The position numbers and the translations under genes are program-made. Below, one piece after another: positions 30,243 through 39,055 of a stretch of 64,000 nt of DNA. This DNA comes from Janthinobacterium rivuli (GTDB lineage: Bacteria; Pseudomonadota; Gammaproteobacteria; Burkholderiales; Burkholderiaceae_D): assembly GCF_009208735.1 (NCBI RefSeq), contig NZ_WFLJ01000010.1, forward strand, positions 62,001 through 126,000, written 5' to 3'. The notes under the pieces are model-generated. The model had not been told where the DNA came from, ran no database searches, and worked only from the letters and a program-made list of their open reading frames with translations. Position 1 is the first letter of the stretch, and every line of letters begins with the position of its first letter.

Positions 30243-30902
30243 ATGTCAGAACTTCAATTTGCCGATAGCCGCGCCCTGGCCGAACAGTACGCGCAACAGT
30301 TATCCGCCAACCCGCCCGACGGCGCCCTCGCCTGGCTGACCGCCATCCTCGCCACGCAGGCGCCCGCGCTGCGCTCGTCGAACGCCACCTTGCTGGCCTA
30401 CACGGGCAATCCGGCCGCCCTCGCCTGGATCGACGCCAACGTCGGCTCGCCCGTGGCGGGAGCATGGGGCGTGGCGGCGGCCCTGCTGGGCACGCCGTGG
30501 CCACGCATCCTGGACTGGCTGCAGCGCGGCGGCCCGCACCGGCTGATGGCGCTCGACACCCTGTACGCCTATCGCAAGCCGGCCGTCAACATGTCGCCGC
30601 TGGAACAGATCGCCGCGCCCGTGCTGCCGCAAGCGCCCGCGCGCGCCGACCTCGATGCGGCGCTGGCCGCCTGCCTGGCCGCCTCCGCCACGCCGCGCAT
30701 CCAGGCGGCCGTCGACTCGATCCAGCAGCATGCGGACGACATCCTGCGCGGCGCCCCCCGCGGCGTGGCCGTGGCCGACCTGCCGCGCCTGTATCTGGAC
30801 CCGGCGCCGTTCCAGGACGCCGCCGCCATCCTGGAGCGCCACGAAACGGTGGTCGCCGGCATGCGGCACAACCTGCAGAACCTGCTCAAGGGCATACTGT
30901 GA
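30243..30902 (+). CDS. Hypothetical protein coupled to a barstar-like gene
   Basis: 220-residue, Ala-rich, helical cytosolic protein with no motif I recognise; residues ~55-130 look like short helical repeats (AWGVAAALLGTPWPRILDWLQ...). The start at 30243 (MSELQF) is favoured over 30168 because the earlier codons lie in an AT-rich promoter region. Its stop overlaps the start of the barstar-like gene in a GTGA arrangement, so the two are translationally coupled. It does not look like barnase: no RNase motif is visible. Function unknown. Confidence 0.6.
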   Translation: MSELQFADSRALAEQYAQQLSANPPDGALAWLTAILATQAPALRSSNATLLAYTGNPAALAWIDANVGSPVAGAWGVAAALLGTPWPRILDWLQRGGPHRLMALDTLYAYRKPAVNMSPLEQIAAPVLPQAPARADLDAALAACLAASATPRIQAAVDSIQQHADDILRGAPRGVAVADLPRLYLDPAPFQDAAAILERHETVVAGMRHNLQNLLKGIL

Positions 30903-31186
30903 GCCGGCAAGCCCGCGTGACGATCGACTTGAGCGCAATCAATTCGCCACGCCAGCTGCACGCGGCCCTGGCCGCCGCGCTGGGTTTCCCTGCCATGTAT
31001 GGCATGAACTGGGATGCGTTCTGGGATGCCATCACGGGCCTGGTGGACATGCCGCAACAGCTGGAGCTGCGCGGCTGGACAGCCTTCGCCGCACGCCTGC
31101 CGCACGATGCGGCCATCCTGCAGCGCAGCCTGGCGCGCCTGGCGCAGGATATGCCGGACCAGGCGGCGCAGCTGCGTTACGTTTGA
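30899..31186 (+). CDS. Barstar-family protein (ribonuclease inhibitor-like)
   Basis: 95 residues with the barstar signature ALGFPAMYGMNWDAFWDAITG and a C-terminal half consistent with the small alpha/beta barstar fold. Barstar inhibits barnase-type ribonucleases, and bacterial homologues can be immunity proteins or housekeeping RNase inhibitors. The start is GTG at 30899, overlapping the previous stop; GTG at 30917 is an alternative. No ATG exists upstream of the conserved core. No barnase-like gene is adjacent. Confidence 0.8.
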   Translation: MSRQARVTIDLSAINSPRQLHAALAAALGFPAMYGMNWDAFWDAITGLVDMPQQLELRGWTAFAARLPHDAAILQRSLARLAQDMPDQAAQLRYV

Positions 31187-31245
31187 GACAAGGTGTCGCC
31201 AGGAAACGCTTGACAGCCAGCCACCACTTCCCTTACATTGAGTAC

Positions 31246-31314
31246 ATGTCCTCCTTCAAACATTCCTCCCCTTCCCTGCTGTCGCTATCGCGACTACACC
31301 TAGCACGCGCATAA
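31246..31314 (+). CDS. Putative leucine leader peptide 1
   Basis: A 22-codon ORF in the 372-bp gap before leuA. Codons 11, 12, 14, 17 and 19 are Leu, and three of them (14, 17, 19) are CTA, a rare Leu codon in this GC-rich genome. A cluster of rare Leu codons upstream of leuA is the hallmark of ribosome-mediated attenuation. No strong Shine-Dalgarno is seen. A GC palindrome, ACACGCCGGCGTGT (31340-31353), follows but lacks a long U-run. Confidence 0.5.
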   Translation: MSSFKHSSPSLLSLSRLHLARA

Positions 31315-31375
31315 GTTTGCCGCATTGCTTCGCCTGGCCACACGCCGGCGTGTTTCAAAAACCCTGGAAGGTTTG

Positions 31376-31486
31376 ATGATGTTTGCACCATCCCCATTCG
31401 TACACGTAATCCCCGCTGCGACCGCCCCTGCCGGCATCGTCGCTGCACCGCATCTGCTATCGCTACCGATCGCTTGCCTGGCCTAG
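31376..31486 (+). CDS. Putative branched-chain leader peptide 2
   Basis: A 36-codon ORF with a strong ribosome site (GGAAGG, 4 nt before the first of two ATGs, 7 before the second). Its codons include three Val, three Ile and four Leu (CTG CTA TCG CTA near the end), and the LLSL segment echoes leader 1. It ends 73 bp before the leuA start. The segment between holds an imperfect stem (GTGGCCGC...GCGCCAC, 31495-31523). It may sense branched-chain amino acids or couple translation to leuA. Confidence 0.45.
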   Translation: MMFAPSPFVHVIPAATAPAGIVAAPHLLSLPIACLA

Positions 31487-31558
31487 TGTTGCGTGGCCGC
31501 CCGGCAAGCTTGCGCCACAACCATTGATTCCCCCCCCTATCTTCAGGAGTACCCGATC

Positions 31559-33265
31559 ATGATGTTGCAAAACCCAGCTTCCAAATACCGCGCCTTTCCT
31601 CCCGTTAAATTGACCGACCGTCAATGGCCGAACCAGATCATCAGCAAACCGCCTATCTGGATGAGCACCGACTTGCGCGACGGCAATCAGTCGCTGATCG
31701 AGCCGATGAGCGCGGAAAAGAAGCTGCGTTTCTTCGACATGCTGATCGCCATCGGCCTGAAGGAAATCGAAGTGGGCTTCCCATCGGCATCGCAAACGGA
31801 CTTCGATTTCGTCCGCAAGCTCGTCGATGAAGGCCGCATTCCGGACGACGTCACCATCATCGTGCTGACACAGTCGCGTGAAGAATTGATACGCCGCACG
31901 GTGGAATCCGTCGTCGGCGCCAAGCGTGCCATCGTGCACCTGTACAACTCGGTGGCGCCCGTGTTCCGCAAGGTCGTGTTCGGCATGTCGCGCGAAGAAA
32001 TCACCAACATCGCCACCACCGGCACCACCCTGGTCAAACAGCTGGTGGCGCAGCATCCGGAAACGGAATGGGGCTTCGAATACACGCCGGAATCGTTCTC
32101 CACCACCGAACTCGATTTCTCCAAGCATATCTGCGACGCCGTCAGCGCCATCTGGAAGCCGACGCCGGCCAACAAGATGATCATCAACCTGCCATCGACC
32201 GTGGAATGCAGCACGCCCAACGTGTATGCGGACCAGATCGAATGGATGTCGCGCAAGCTGGCACGCCGCGATTCCATCATCATCAGCGTGCACCCGCATA
32301 ACGACCGCGGCACGGCCGTCGCGTCGGCCGAGCTGGCCGTGATGGCGGGCGCCGACCGTGTCGAGGGCTGCTTGTTCGGCAATGGCGAGCGCACCGGCAA
32401 CGTCGACCTGGTGACTTTGGCGATGAACCTGTACACGCAGGGCGTGCACCCAGGCCTGGATTTCTCCGACATCGACACCGTGCGCAAATGCGTGGAAGAG
32501 TGCAACCAGTTGCCCGTCCACCCGCGCCACCCGTATGCGGGCGATCTGGTCTTCACGGCATTCTCCGGCTCGCACCAGGATGCGATCAAGAAAGGTTTTG
32601 CCAAGCAACAGCCGGACAGCATCTGGGAAGTGCCGTACTTGCCGATCGACCCGGCCGACCTGGGCCGCAGCTACGACGCCGTGATCCGCGTCAACAGCCA
32701 GTCCGGCAAGGGCGGCATGGCGTACTTGCTGGAACAGGAATACGGCCTGGTCTTGCCGCGCCGCCTGCAGATCGAATTCTCGCGCGCCGTGCAAGCCGTG
32801 GCCGATGCCACGGGCCGCGAAATCGCCGCGCAGGATATCCATGCCATCTTCCAGCAGGAATACCTGGAGCAGACGGCGCCGTACGCCTATGCCTCGCACC
32901 GCATGGTGGAAGACACGAGCAGCGATGAGTCCGTGCAAATCGACATCAGCCTGTCCCACCGCCAGACGCCGCTGGCCCTGCAAGGCGGCGGCAACGGTCC
33001 CATCGACGCCTTCGTCAATGCGCTGGGCCTCGATATCAAGCTGATGGACTACCATGAACACTCGATCGGCTCCGGCGCCAACGCCCAGGCTGCCTGCTAC
33101 GTGGAATTGCGCCTCGATAACGGTCCGACCCTGTTCGGCGCCGCCATCGACAGCAATATCGTCACCGCCTCGTTCAAGGCGGTCCTGTCGGCCGTGAACC
33201 GCCGCATCGGGCAGACGGAAGCCGAAAAAACAACAACGGCCGACGTGGTGGCCAGCGCCGCCTAA
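31559..33265 (+). CDS. leuA: 2-isopropylmalate synthase (LeuA type 2)
   Basis: 568 residues, the length of the long LeuA2 branch. It condenses acetyl-CoA with 2-oxoisovalerate in the first committed step of leucine synthesis. Visible are the metal-binding [11 protein letters not shown], the [14 protein letters not shown] block and catalytic [14 protein letters not shown]. The C-terminal ~140 residues are the leucine-binding regulatory domain ([23 protein letters not shown]). AGGAG lies 9 nt before ATG 31559; a second ATG follows directly. The gene stands alone with a leader upstream and a terminator downstream. Confidence 0.96.
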   Translation: MMLQNPASKYRAFPPVKLTDRQWPNQIISKPPIWMSTDLRDGNQSLIEPMSAEKKLRFFDMLIAIGLKEIEVGFPSASQTDFDFVRKLVDEGRIPDDVTIIVLTQSREELIRRTVESVVGAKRAIVHLYNSVAPVFRKVVFGMSREEITNIATTGTTLVKQLVAQHPETEWGFEYTPESFSTTELDFSKHICDAVSAIWKPTPANKMIINLPSTVECSTPNVYADQIEWMSRKLARRDSIIISVHPHNDRGTAVASAELAVMAGADRVEGCLFGNGERTGNVDLVTLAMNLYTQGVHPGLDFSDIDTVRKCVEECNQLPVHPRHPYAGDLVFTAFSGSHQDAIKKGFAKQQPDSIWEVPYLPIDPADLGRSYDAVIRVNSQSGKGGMAYLLEQEYGLVLPRRLQIEFSRAVQAVADATGREIAAQDIHAIFQQEYLEQTAPYAYASHRMVEDTSSDESVQIDISLSHRQTPLALQGGGNGPIDAFVNALGLDIKLMDYHEHSIGSGANAQAACYVELRLDNGPTLFGAAIDSNIVTASFKAVLSAVNRRIGQTEAEKTTTADVVASAA

Positions 33266-33296
33266 GCCCTTCCGGCGCGCTCCATAGGGAGAAAAA

Positions 33297-33327
33297 GCGG
33301 TACGGCTTGATCGCCGTGCCGCTTTTT
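33297..33327. terminator. Terminator of leuA
   Basis: GCGGTACGGC-TTGATC-GCCGTGCCGC forms a 10-bp stem (one G-T pair) flanked by five A and five T, so it can act in both directions. It lies 31 bp after the leuA stop. Confidence 0.9.
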
Positions 33328-33432
33328 CATTTCCGCTGGGCAATTGTTGCTGCAAAAGAAGTATCACCGGCCGTATAATCGTTTCATAATAAGACCACCG
33401 GAGACAGATTATTAGCTACCGAGGGAATCAGT

Positions 33433-35037
33433 ATGAAATTGACGGACATGAAGATAGGCGTGCGCCTGGGCGCCGGTTTTGGCGTGGTGCTGCTGCTGAT
33501 GGCAGTGCTTGTGGGAACGGGACTGTTCCGCCTGGACAAGATCGGCGCGCTCAGCGAAGCCATCATCGAGAAAGACTGGGCCAAGGCCGACGCCATCGCC
33601 ACCATCCGCAGCACCACCCGTTCGAACGCGGCACTGGTGCTGGAGCTGTTCATCCATGAAGATCCGGCCCGCGCCAACGCCATCCATGGCGAAATCGACG
33701 CCAACAAGGCCACCATCACCGATGCGCTGGTCGTGCTCGACCGCCTGATCGTGCTGCCTGAAGGCAAGGAACTGCTGGCCACCCTGAAGCAGCAGCGCAA
33801 GGCCTATGTCGTCTCGTTCAGCCAGGCCGACAAGCTGCTGGTGGCGGGACAGCGCGCGGAAGCGGCCAAGCACGTGCGCGACGATACCCTGCCCGCCCTG
33901 AATCGGCTGCAAACAACGGTGAACCGCCTGAATGAACTCCAGCGCCAGGTGGTCGTGCATGGCGGCCAGCAAATCCAGCAGAATATTTCCGCAGCCAATG
34001 TGCTGATGGCCAGCCTGGGCACGACCGCCCTGCTGCTGGGCGTGCTCTTTGCCTGGCGGGTCACGCGCTCGATCACCACGCCGATCGCGTATGCCTTGCG
34101 CGTGGCGCAAGCCGTGGCCGCAGGCGACCTGAGCACTAAAATCGTGGCCGACGGCAAGGATGAAGCGGGCCAGCTGCTGCAGGCGCTGCGCGACATGAAT
34201 ACCAACCTGGCCACCCTGGTGGGGCAAGTGCGCGGCGGCACAGGCACGATCGCCGTGGCGTCGAGCCAGATCGCCAGCGGCAATGCCGACCTGTCGGCCC
34301 GCACGGAAGCGCAAGCGAGCGCGCTGGAAGAGACGGCCTCGTCGATGATCGAACTGACGGGCACCGTGCGCAGCAACAGCGACAATGCGCGCCAGGCCGA
34401 CAGCCTGGCCCGCTCGGCGTCGGCCATCGCCCAGCGCGGCGGCTCGGCCATGGCGGAAGTGATCGACACCATGGATGCCATCAATGCCTCGTCGCGCAAG
34501 ATCGTCGACATCATCGCCGTCATCGACGGCATCGCCTTCCAGACGAATATCCTCGCCCTGAACGCGGCGGTCGAGGCGGCGCGTGCGGGTGAGCAAGGCC
34601 GTGGCTTCGCCGTGGTGGCCTCCGAAGTGCGCAATCTGGCACAACGCTCGGCGGCGGCGGCCAAGGAAATCAAGGAACTGATCGCCGACTCCGTCACCCG
34701 CGTCGGTCAGGGCGCGCAGCTGGTCAGCCAGGCGGGCGCCACGATGGATGAAGTGGTGGCCAGCGTGGGCCGGGTCAGCGCCATCGTCGGCGACATCAGC
34801 GTCGCCAACCACGAACAGAGCGAAGGCATCGAGCAGATCAATGCCGCCATCATGCAGATGGACCAGACGACGCAGCAAAACGCGGCCCTCGTCGAGGAAG
34901 CGGCCGCGGCCGCGGCGGCCATGCATGAACAGGCGGGCGAACTGGAAACCCTCGTCAGCCAGTTCAAGCTGGAACAGAACGCCGTCGCCAAGGCGCCGCC
35001 CCGCCCTGCGCCGACCTCCGCTCCGCGCTTGCACTAG
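33433..35037 (+). CDS. Methyl-accepting chemotaxis protein
   Basis: 534-residue inner-membrane chemoreceptor: membrane segment ~11-31, periplasmic four-helix-bundle (4HB_MCP) ligand domain, second membrane segment ~192-212, HAMP, then the cytoplasmic signalling coiled coil with the hairpin tip [19 protein letters not shown] and [16 protein letters not shown]. The C-terminus is Pro-rich and lacks the NWETF-type CheR/CheB tether. The ligand is not deducible. No chemotaxis operon is adjacent, so it is an orphan receptor feeding the central Che system. Confidence 0.95.
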   Translation: MKLTDMKIGVRLGAGFGVVLLLMAVLVGTGLFRLDKIGALSEAIIEKDWAKADAIATIRSTTRSNAALVLELFIHEDPARANAIHGEIDANKATITDALVVLDRLIVLPEGKELLATLKQQRKAYVVSFSQADKLLVAGQRAEAAKHVRDDTLPALNRLQTTVNRLNELQRQVVVHGGQQIQQNISAANVLMASLGTTALLLGVLFAWRVTRSITTPIAYALRVAQAVAAGDLSTKIVADGKDEAGQLLQALRDMNTNLATLVGQVRGGTGTIAVASSQIASGNADLSARTEAQASALEETASSMIELTGTVRSNSDNARQADSLARSASAIAQRGGSAMAEVIDTMDAINASSRKIVDIIAVIDGIAFQTNILALNAAVEAARAGEQGRGFAVVASEVRNLAQRSAAAAKEIKELIADSVTRVGQGAQLVSQAGATMDEVVASVGRVSAIVGDISVANHEQSEGIEQINAAIMQMDQTTQQNAALVEEAAAAAAAMHEQAGELETLVSQFKLEQNAVAKAPPRPAPTSAPRLH

Positions 35038-35042
35038 TTCAG

Positions 35043-36281
35043 CTATTCCACCTGGCGCGCCAGGCGGATGCCGGAAAACTGCCAGCGCGCGCCGGCCGGA
35101 AAGAAATTGCGGTAGCTGGCGCGCGCATGGCCGGCCGGCGTGGCGCACGACGAGCCGCGCAGCACATACTGGTTCAGCATGAACTTGCCGTTGTATTCGC
35201 CCAGCGCCCCGGGCGCCGTGCGGTAGCCCGGATACGGCGCATAGCTGCTGCTGGTCCACTGCCAGCAGTGGCCGAACATTTGCCGCAATCCCGTTCCCGG
35301 CGCACCGAGCGCCGGATGCAGCCGGCCCGTTTCCACCGCGACGCCTTGCGCCGCCAGCTCCCACTCCGCTTCCGTCGGCAGGCGCGCGCCAGCCCAGTGC
35401 GCATACGCATCCGCCTCGAACAGCGACACATGCGTGGCCGGCGCCCGCAGGTCGAGCGGGCGCAAGCCAAACAAGGTGAATTCCTGCCAGTGCCCCGCCG
35501 CATCGCGCTGCCAGTACAGCGGACATTGCAATTGCTGGCTGCGCACCCAGTCCCAGCCTTCGGCCAGCCACAGGTGGGCCGTGCGGTAGCCGCCCGCCTC
35601 GATGAAGGCGAGATAGTCGCCATTCGTCACCAGCGCGCTGGCCAGTTCGAAGGGCGCCACATATTGCGGATGGCGCGGCAATTCGTTGTCGAAGCAAAAA
35701 CCGTCGCCCGCATGGCCGATCTGCGCCAGGCCGCCGTCGAAGGCGAGCCAGGCCGTGGGCGACGCTTGCCGCGGCGCTGGCGCGCCGTCCGGCGCACTAT
35801 CGAGGTAAGCGGGAAACAGGGCGCTCTGCGCCAGCAGGTGCTTGACGTCCGTCAACAGCAATTCCTGGTGCTGCTGCTCGTGTTCGAGGCCCAGCGCCAG
35901 CAGCATGGTCAGCCGTTCGCGCTCGTCGCGCGCCAGCTCCCCTGCCAGCAGGCGGCCGATGCGCGCATCGACGTCGGCACGGTAGGCGCGCACCTGGGCC
36001 ATGCCAGGCCGCGTCAGCAAGCCACGCTGGGCGCGCGGGTGCTTCTCGCCCACGCCGTTGTAATAGGAATTGAACAGCACGCGGAAGGCCGGGTGGAATG
36101 GCACGAACGCCGCTTCCATGCTTTCCAGAATAAACGTTTCAAAAAACCAGGTGGTATGCGCGAGATGCCATTTCACGGGACTGGCGTCCGGCATCGATTG
36201 CGCGCCGCAGTCCTCGTCGGACAGGGGTTCGGCCAGCAGCAGAGAATGCTGGCGCACTTGATGGTAATGATCGATCAGCAT
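35043..36281 (-). CDS. egtB: Ergothioneine biosynthesis iron sulfoxide synthase EgtB
   Basis: 412 residues. An N-terminal DinB-like domain supplies the iron ligands (His in KWHLAHTTWF, then HEQQHQELL), and a C-terminal formylglycine-generating-enzyme-like domain carries RLPTEAEWELAA, QMFGHCWQWTSS and VLRGSS. It joins a thiol (gamma-Glu-Cys or Cys) to hercynine using O2. It starts 9 bp after the egtD stop, so the two form an operon. Its 3' end faces the chemoreceptor gene 5 bp away. egtA, egtC and egtE are not present here. Confidence 0.93.
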   Translation of the reverse strand: MLIDHYHQVRQHSLLLAEPLSDEDCGAQSMPDASPVKWHLAHTTWFFETFILESMEAAFVPFHPAFRVLFNSYYNGVGEKHPRAQRGLLTRPGMAQVRAYRADVDARIGRLLAGELARDERERLTMLLALGLEHEQQHQELLLTDVKHLLAQSALFPAYLDSAPDGAPAPRQASPTAWLAFDGGLAQIGHAGDGFCFDNELPRHPQYVAPFELASALVTNGDYLAFIEAGGYRTAHLWLAEGWDWVRSQQLQCPLYWQRDAAGHWQEFTLFGLRPLDLRAPATHVSLFEADAYAHWAGARLPTEAEWELAAQGVAVETGRLHPALGAPGTGLRQMFGHCWQWTSSSYAPYPGYRTAPGALGEYNGKFMLNQYVLRGSSCATPAGHARASYRNFFPAGARWQFSGIRLARQVE

Positions 36282-36290
36282 CGTCGCCTT

Positions 36291-37283
36291 TTAGTCTCGA
36301 ATCACGCGTGCGTAAATCACGGCGAACCACTGCTGCGGGTCCGTCCACACTTGCACGGTGGAAAAGCCCGCCTGCTCCAGCAAGCCGACGAAGGTGGCGC
36401 GCGTGTATTTATAGCTGTCTTCCGTGTGGATGCGCTCGCCTTTCGCGAAGCGCCGCTGGCCGCCTTTCCAATGGACAACTTGCTCGCTGCGCGCCTCCAG
36501 GTGCATCTCGACGCGGCTTTCTTCCGCATTGAAGTAACCGTGGTGGCGCCACGCGCGCACGTCGAAGTCCGCGCCGATCAGCCCGTTCACGTGGCGCAGC
36601 ATGTTCAGGTTGAAGGCGGCCGTCACGCCCAGCGCGTCGTCATAGGCGGCGTCGAGGATGGCGTCGTCCTTGATCAGGTCGACACCGATCAGCAGGCCGC
36701 CATCGCCGTCCGCATTCGCGCGCAGGCGGCGCAGGAAGGCGATTGCTTGCTCAGGCGCAAAATTGCCGATCGACGAGCCGGGATAGAAGAACAGGCGCCG
36801 CGCCTCGCGCACGCTGTCGGGCAAGTCCAGGCGGCTGGAGAAATCCAGGCCCAGGCCCGTCATTTCGATGTGCGGAAAACGCTGTTGCAGCCGGTTCAGC
36901 GACTCACTGAGGAAATCATAGGAAATATCCACGGCCACATACTGGGCCGGGTGCAGCAGCGGGAACAGGCTGGCGGCCTTGGCGCAATTGCCGGCGCCCA
37001 GGTCGATCAGGGTGCCGCCCGGCCCCACAGCGTGCGCGATCTCGGCGCCGTGGCGGGCGAAGATGGCCGCCTCGGTGCGCGTCGGATAGTATTCGGGCAA
37101 GGCGCAGATGGCTTCGAACAGTGTCGAGCCCAGCGCGTCGTACAGGTACTTGGGCGAGGTCCAGGCCGCGCGCGCCAGCAATCCGGCGCTGATCTCGGCT
37201 ATCGTGGCAGGAGTGGCGCTGGCCGTTTCTGCGTTGCCGGCGGGATACAAATCGGACTGCTGTTGCGCGGGTGGCTGGGTCAT
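36291..37283 (-). CDS. egtD: L-histidine N(alpha)-methyltransferase EgtD
   Basis: About 330 residues. It uses three SAM to trimethylate histidine to hercynine, the first step of ergothioneine synthesis. The N-terminal helix YLYDALGSTLFEAICALPEYYPTRTE, the SAM motif LIDLGAGNCAKA, the block FFYPGSSIGNF and DLIKD are all characteristic of the family. ATG 37283 is used as the start; a GTG nine codons earlier is possible, and neither has a strong ribosome site. It is followed by egtB. Confidence 0.94.
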   Translation of the reverse strand: MTQPPAQQQSDLYPAGNAETASATPATIAEISAGLLARAAWTSPKYLYDALGSTLFEAICALPEYYPTRTEAAIFARHGAEIAHAVGPGGTLIDLGAGNCAKAASLFPLLHPAQYVAVDISYDFLSESLNRLQQRFPHIEMTGLGLDFSSRLDLPDSVREARRLFFYPGSSIGNFAPEQAIAFLRRLRANADGDGGLLIGVDLIKDDAILDAAYDDALGVTAAFNLNMLRHVNGLIGADFDVRAWRHHGYFNAEESRVEMHLEARSEQVVHWKGGQRRFAKGERIHTEDSYKYTRATFVGLLEQAGFSTVQVWTDPQQWFAVIYARVIRD

Positions 37284-37605
37284 GGGCTGGCGTCGTTTCT
37301 CAAGGTTCACGAAGGGCTTGCACGGTCGGCCACCGGACGCGCCGCCCCTGCCATGGCAGTCTGCGGGCGCTTTAGCGATGACTTTTTCCCATCATAGCGG
37401 AATCCGCGCAAGCCAGCCGTGCGGCAGGTAACTTAAGGTCGACGCGCGCCGCCTGCGGCAGGAACGACACAAAAGTGGTATTGCCAAGCAAAAAGCATAA
37501 GCCTGTCGTATACTACACATTGCCGGCCAAACAATCCGCGCCCCTTTGCAGTTCCCAGGCCCCCCTCTCCCCCGCGTGCCTCCCTTTACGATAGCCGTTA
37601 ACACC
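37284..37605. other. 322-bp intergenic region between egtD and ABC ATPase gene
   Basis: No ORF with a ribosome site is visible. It holds the divergent promoters for egtD and the ATPase gene. ATGA-N10-TCAT (37378-37395) is a loose palindrome, and GTATACT (37507-37513) is a possible -10 element for the plus-strand gene without a good -35. Nothing more can be supported. Confidence 0.5.
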
Positions 37606-38298
37606 ATGCTCGAATTGCGCCATCTGTCGAAGTCCTATGCCAACGCCCGTCCCGTGCTGGCCAATATTTCCTGCCGTTTCAAGGCGGGGGAATTCATCGC
37701 CATCATGGGCGACTCGGGCGTGGGCAAGTCGACCTTGCTGAACCTGATCGCCGGCCTCGATACGCCCGACGCGGGTGCCGAAGCGCACCCTATCCTGGTG
37801 GATGGCATTGCCATGTCCAGCCTCGATGACGCCGCCGCCACCCGGCTGCGTCGCGCCCGCATGGGCTTTATCTTCCAGGCTTTCCACGTCTTGCCGCACC
37901 TGACCCTGCTGCAAAACGTGGCCCTGCCGCTGCTGCTCAACGGACTGCCCCAGGAGCGTGCCGCCAGCATGCTCGAGGCCGTCGGCCTGGGCGGACGCGG
38001 CGGCGACTTTCCGCAGCAATTGTCCGGCGGTGAAATGCAGCGCGTGGCCATTGCCCGCGCGCTCGTGCACAAGCCGGCGCTGGTGCTGGCCGATGAGCCT
38101 ACCGGCAACCTCGACCCGGATACGGCGCACAGCATCCTGCAATTGCTGCGCGCCGAAATCAAGGCCAACGGCAGTTGCGCGATCATGGTCACGCATTCGC
38201 TGGCCGCCGCCGAAATGGCGGACCGGACCATGATCCTGACGAAAAGCGGCTTACAAAATACAACAATCGTCAACCAAATTGATCAAACAATCAGTTAA
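37606..38298 (+). CDS. Orphan ABC transporter ATPase (LolD/MacB-type)
   Basis: 230 residues: Walker A GDSGVGKST, Q-loop FIFQAFHVLPHLTLLQNV, signature LSGGEMQRVAIARAL, Walker B LVLADEPTGNLD, H-loop VTHS. The QNV/LPLLL region places it with the LolD/MacB/FtsE group that pairs with FtsX-like permeases. No permease gene is adjacent. The last ~15 residues (NTTIVNQIDQTIS) are encoded by unusually AT-rich DNA, unlike the rest of the gene. This suggests a joint where a permease gene was lost, or a natural tail. Confidence 0.85.
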   Translation: MLELRHLSKSYANARPVLANISCRFKAGEFIAIMGDSGVGKSTLLNLIAGLDTPDAGAEAHPILVDGIAMSSLDDAAATRLRRARMGFIFQAFHVLPHLTLLQNVALPLLLNGLPQERAASMLEAVGLGGRGGDFPQQLSGGEMQRVAIARALVHKPALVLADEPTGNLDPDTAHSILQLLRAEIKANGSCAIMVTHSLAAAEMADRTMILTKSGLQNTTIVNQIDQTIS

Positions 38299-38478
38299 TT
38301 TAACTGACCATCTGTCACAAGTTTTGTTATCGTAGTATTATTGAAAACACTTGCCTGGTTATCAATGTTGTAGCACGAATGTTGTCACGTCACCCAGACA
38401 GCTGTACTGCGATGACGAACTTTAGCCGGGACCGCATCAGTGTGGTCTCGTCCCTTGCATAACCTGAAGGAGGAGTAA

Positions 38479-38766
38479 ATGAACGTTCGGCAAAAGAAGC
38501 TGGAAATGATTGAAGCGATGAACCGGGCGCGTGCGCTCGAACCATCGAGTTTTGTGCCCAACAAGCTGCTCGATACGCTGATCGAGAAGATGAACCTGAA
38601 AAATGATGCGGAACTGTGCCGTGTGCTGGAAGTCCAGCCTCCCATCATCAGCAAGATTCGTCACGGCAAACTGGCGGTCGGTGCAACGATTTTATTGCGC
38701 ATGCATGAAAAATCGGACATCACCATCCGCGAACTGAAGGAGCTGTCGGCCACGCCAGTCCATTGA
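38479..38766 (+). CDS. Small helix-turn-helix protein, 95 residues
   Basis: The central region LCRVLEVQPPIISKIRHGKLAVGATILLRMHE reads as a Cro/CI-type helix-turn-helix (recognition helix around PPIISKIRHG), followed by a short C-terminal helix. The N-terminus is basic (VRQKKLEMIEAMNRAR). A near-perfect ribosome site, AAGGAGGAGT, precedes the ATG, so it should be highly translated. It is located 289 bp before the CHAT-domain gene in the same direction. A regulatory role for that gene is possible but unproven. Confidence 0.7.
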   Translation: MNVRQKKLEMIEAMNRARALEPSSFVPNKLLDTLIEKMNLKNDAELCRVLEVQPPIISKIRHGKLAVGATILLRMHEKSDITIRELKELSATPVH

Positions 38767-39055
38767 TATACCCGCTGTTGTAACGCCATGCCAGGCACCC
38801 AGGTCCCCGGCGCAATGAACTTTTGCCATACCATTCGCGTAGTTCGCTCACCGCACAACATCCGAGCACGATAGCGAAGAGACCCAGCCCAAACCATGCT
38901 GACCGTTTCTCTGCCCTCCCGCTCCCGCACCATCCCGCCCTGCCGTCACCGCGCACGCTCGCGCCAGCCAGCATTTCCACTCGAACTTGATCTGACACAA
39001 CACGCATAGTCCGCGCAGGCATCAAGGTCAGCTTTTAACCAGTGATTTCAACCGC

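Noticed and set aside
33340-33432. Sigma-28 (FliA) promoter before the chemoreceptor gene
   Set aside because: A GCCGTATAA-like sequence is present, but the -35 element and its spacing do not fit.
31463-35697. Long minus-strand frames opposite leuA and the chemoreceptor
   Set aside because: Antisense shadows. The end of the second frame (33412-35697) reads through the chemoreceptor and part of egtB in the wrong frame.
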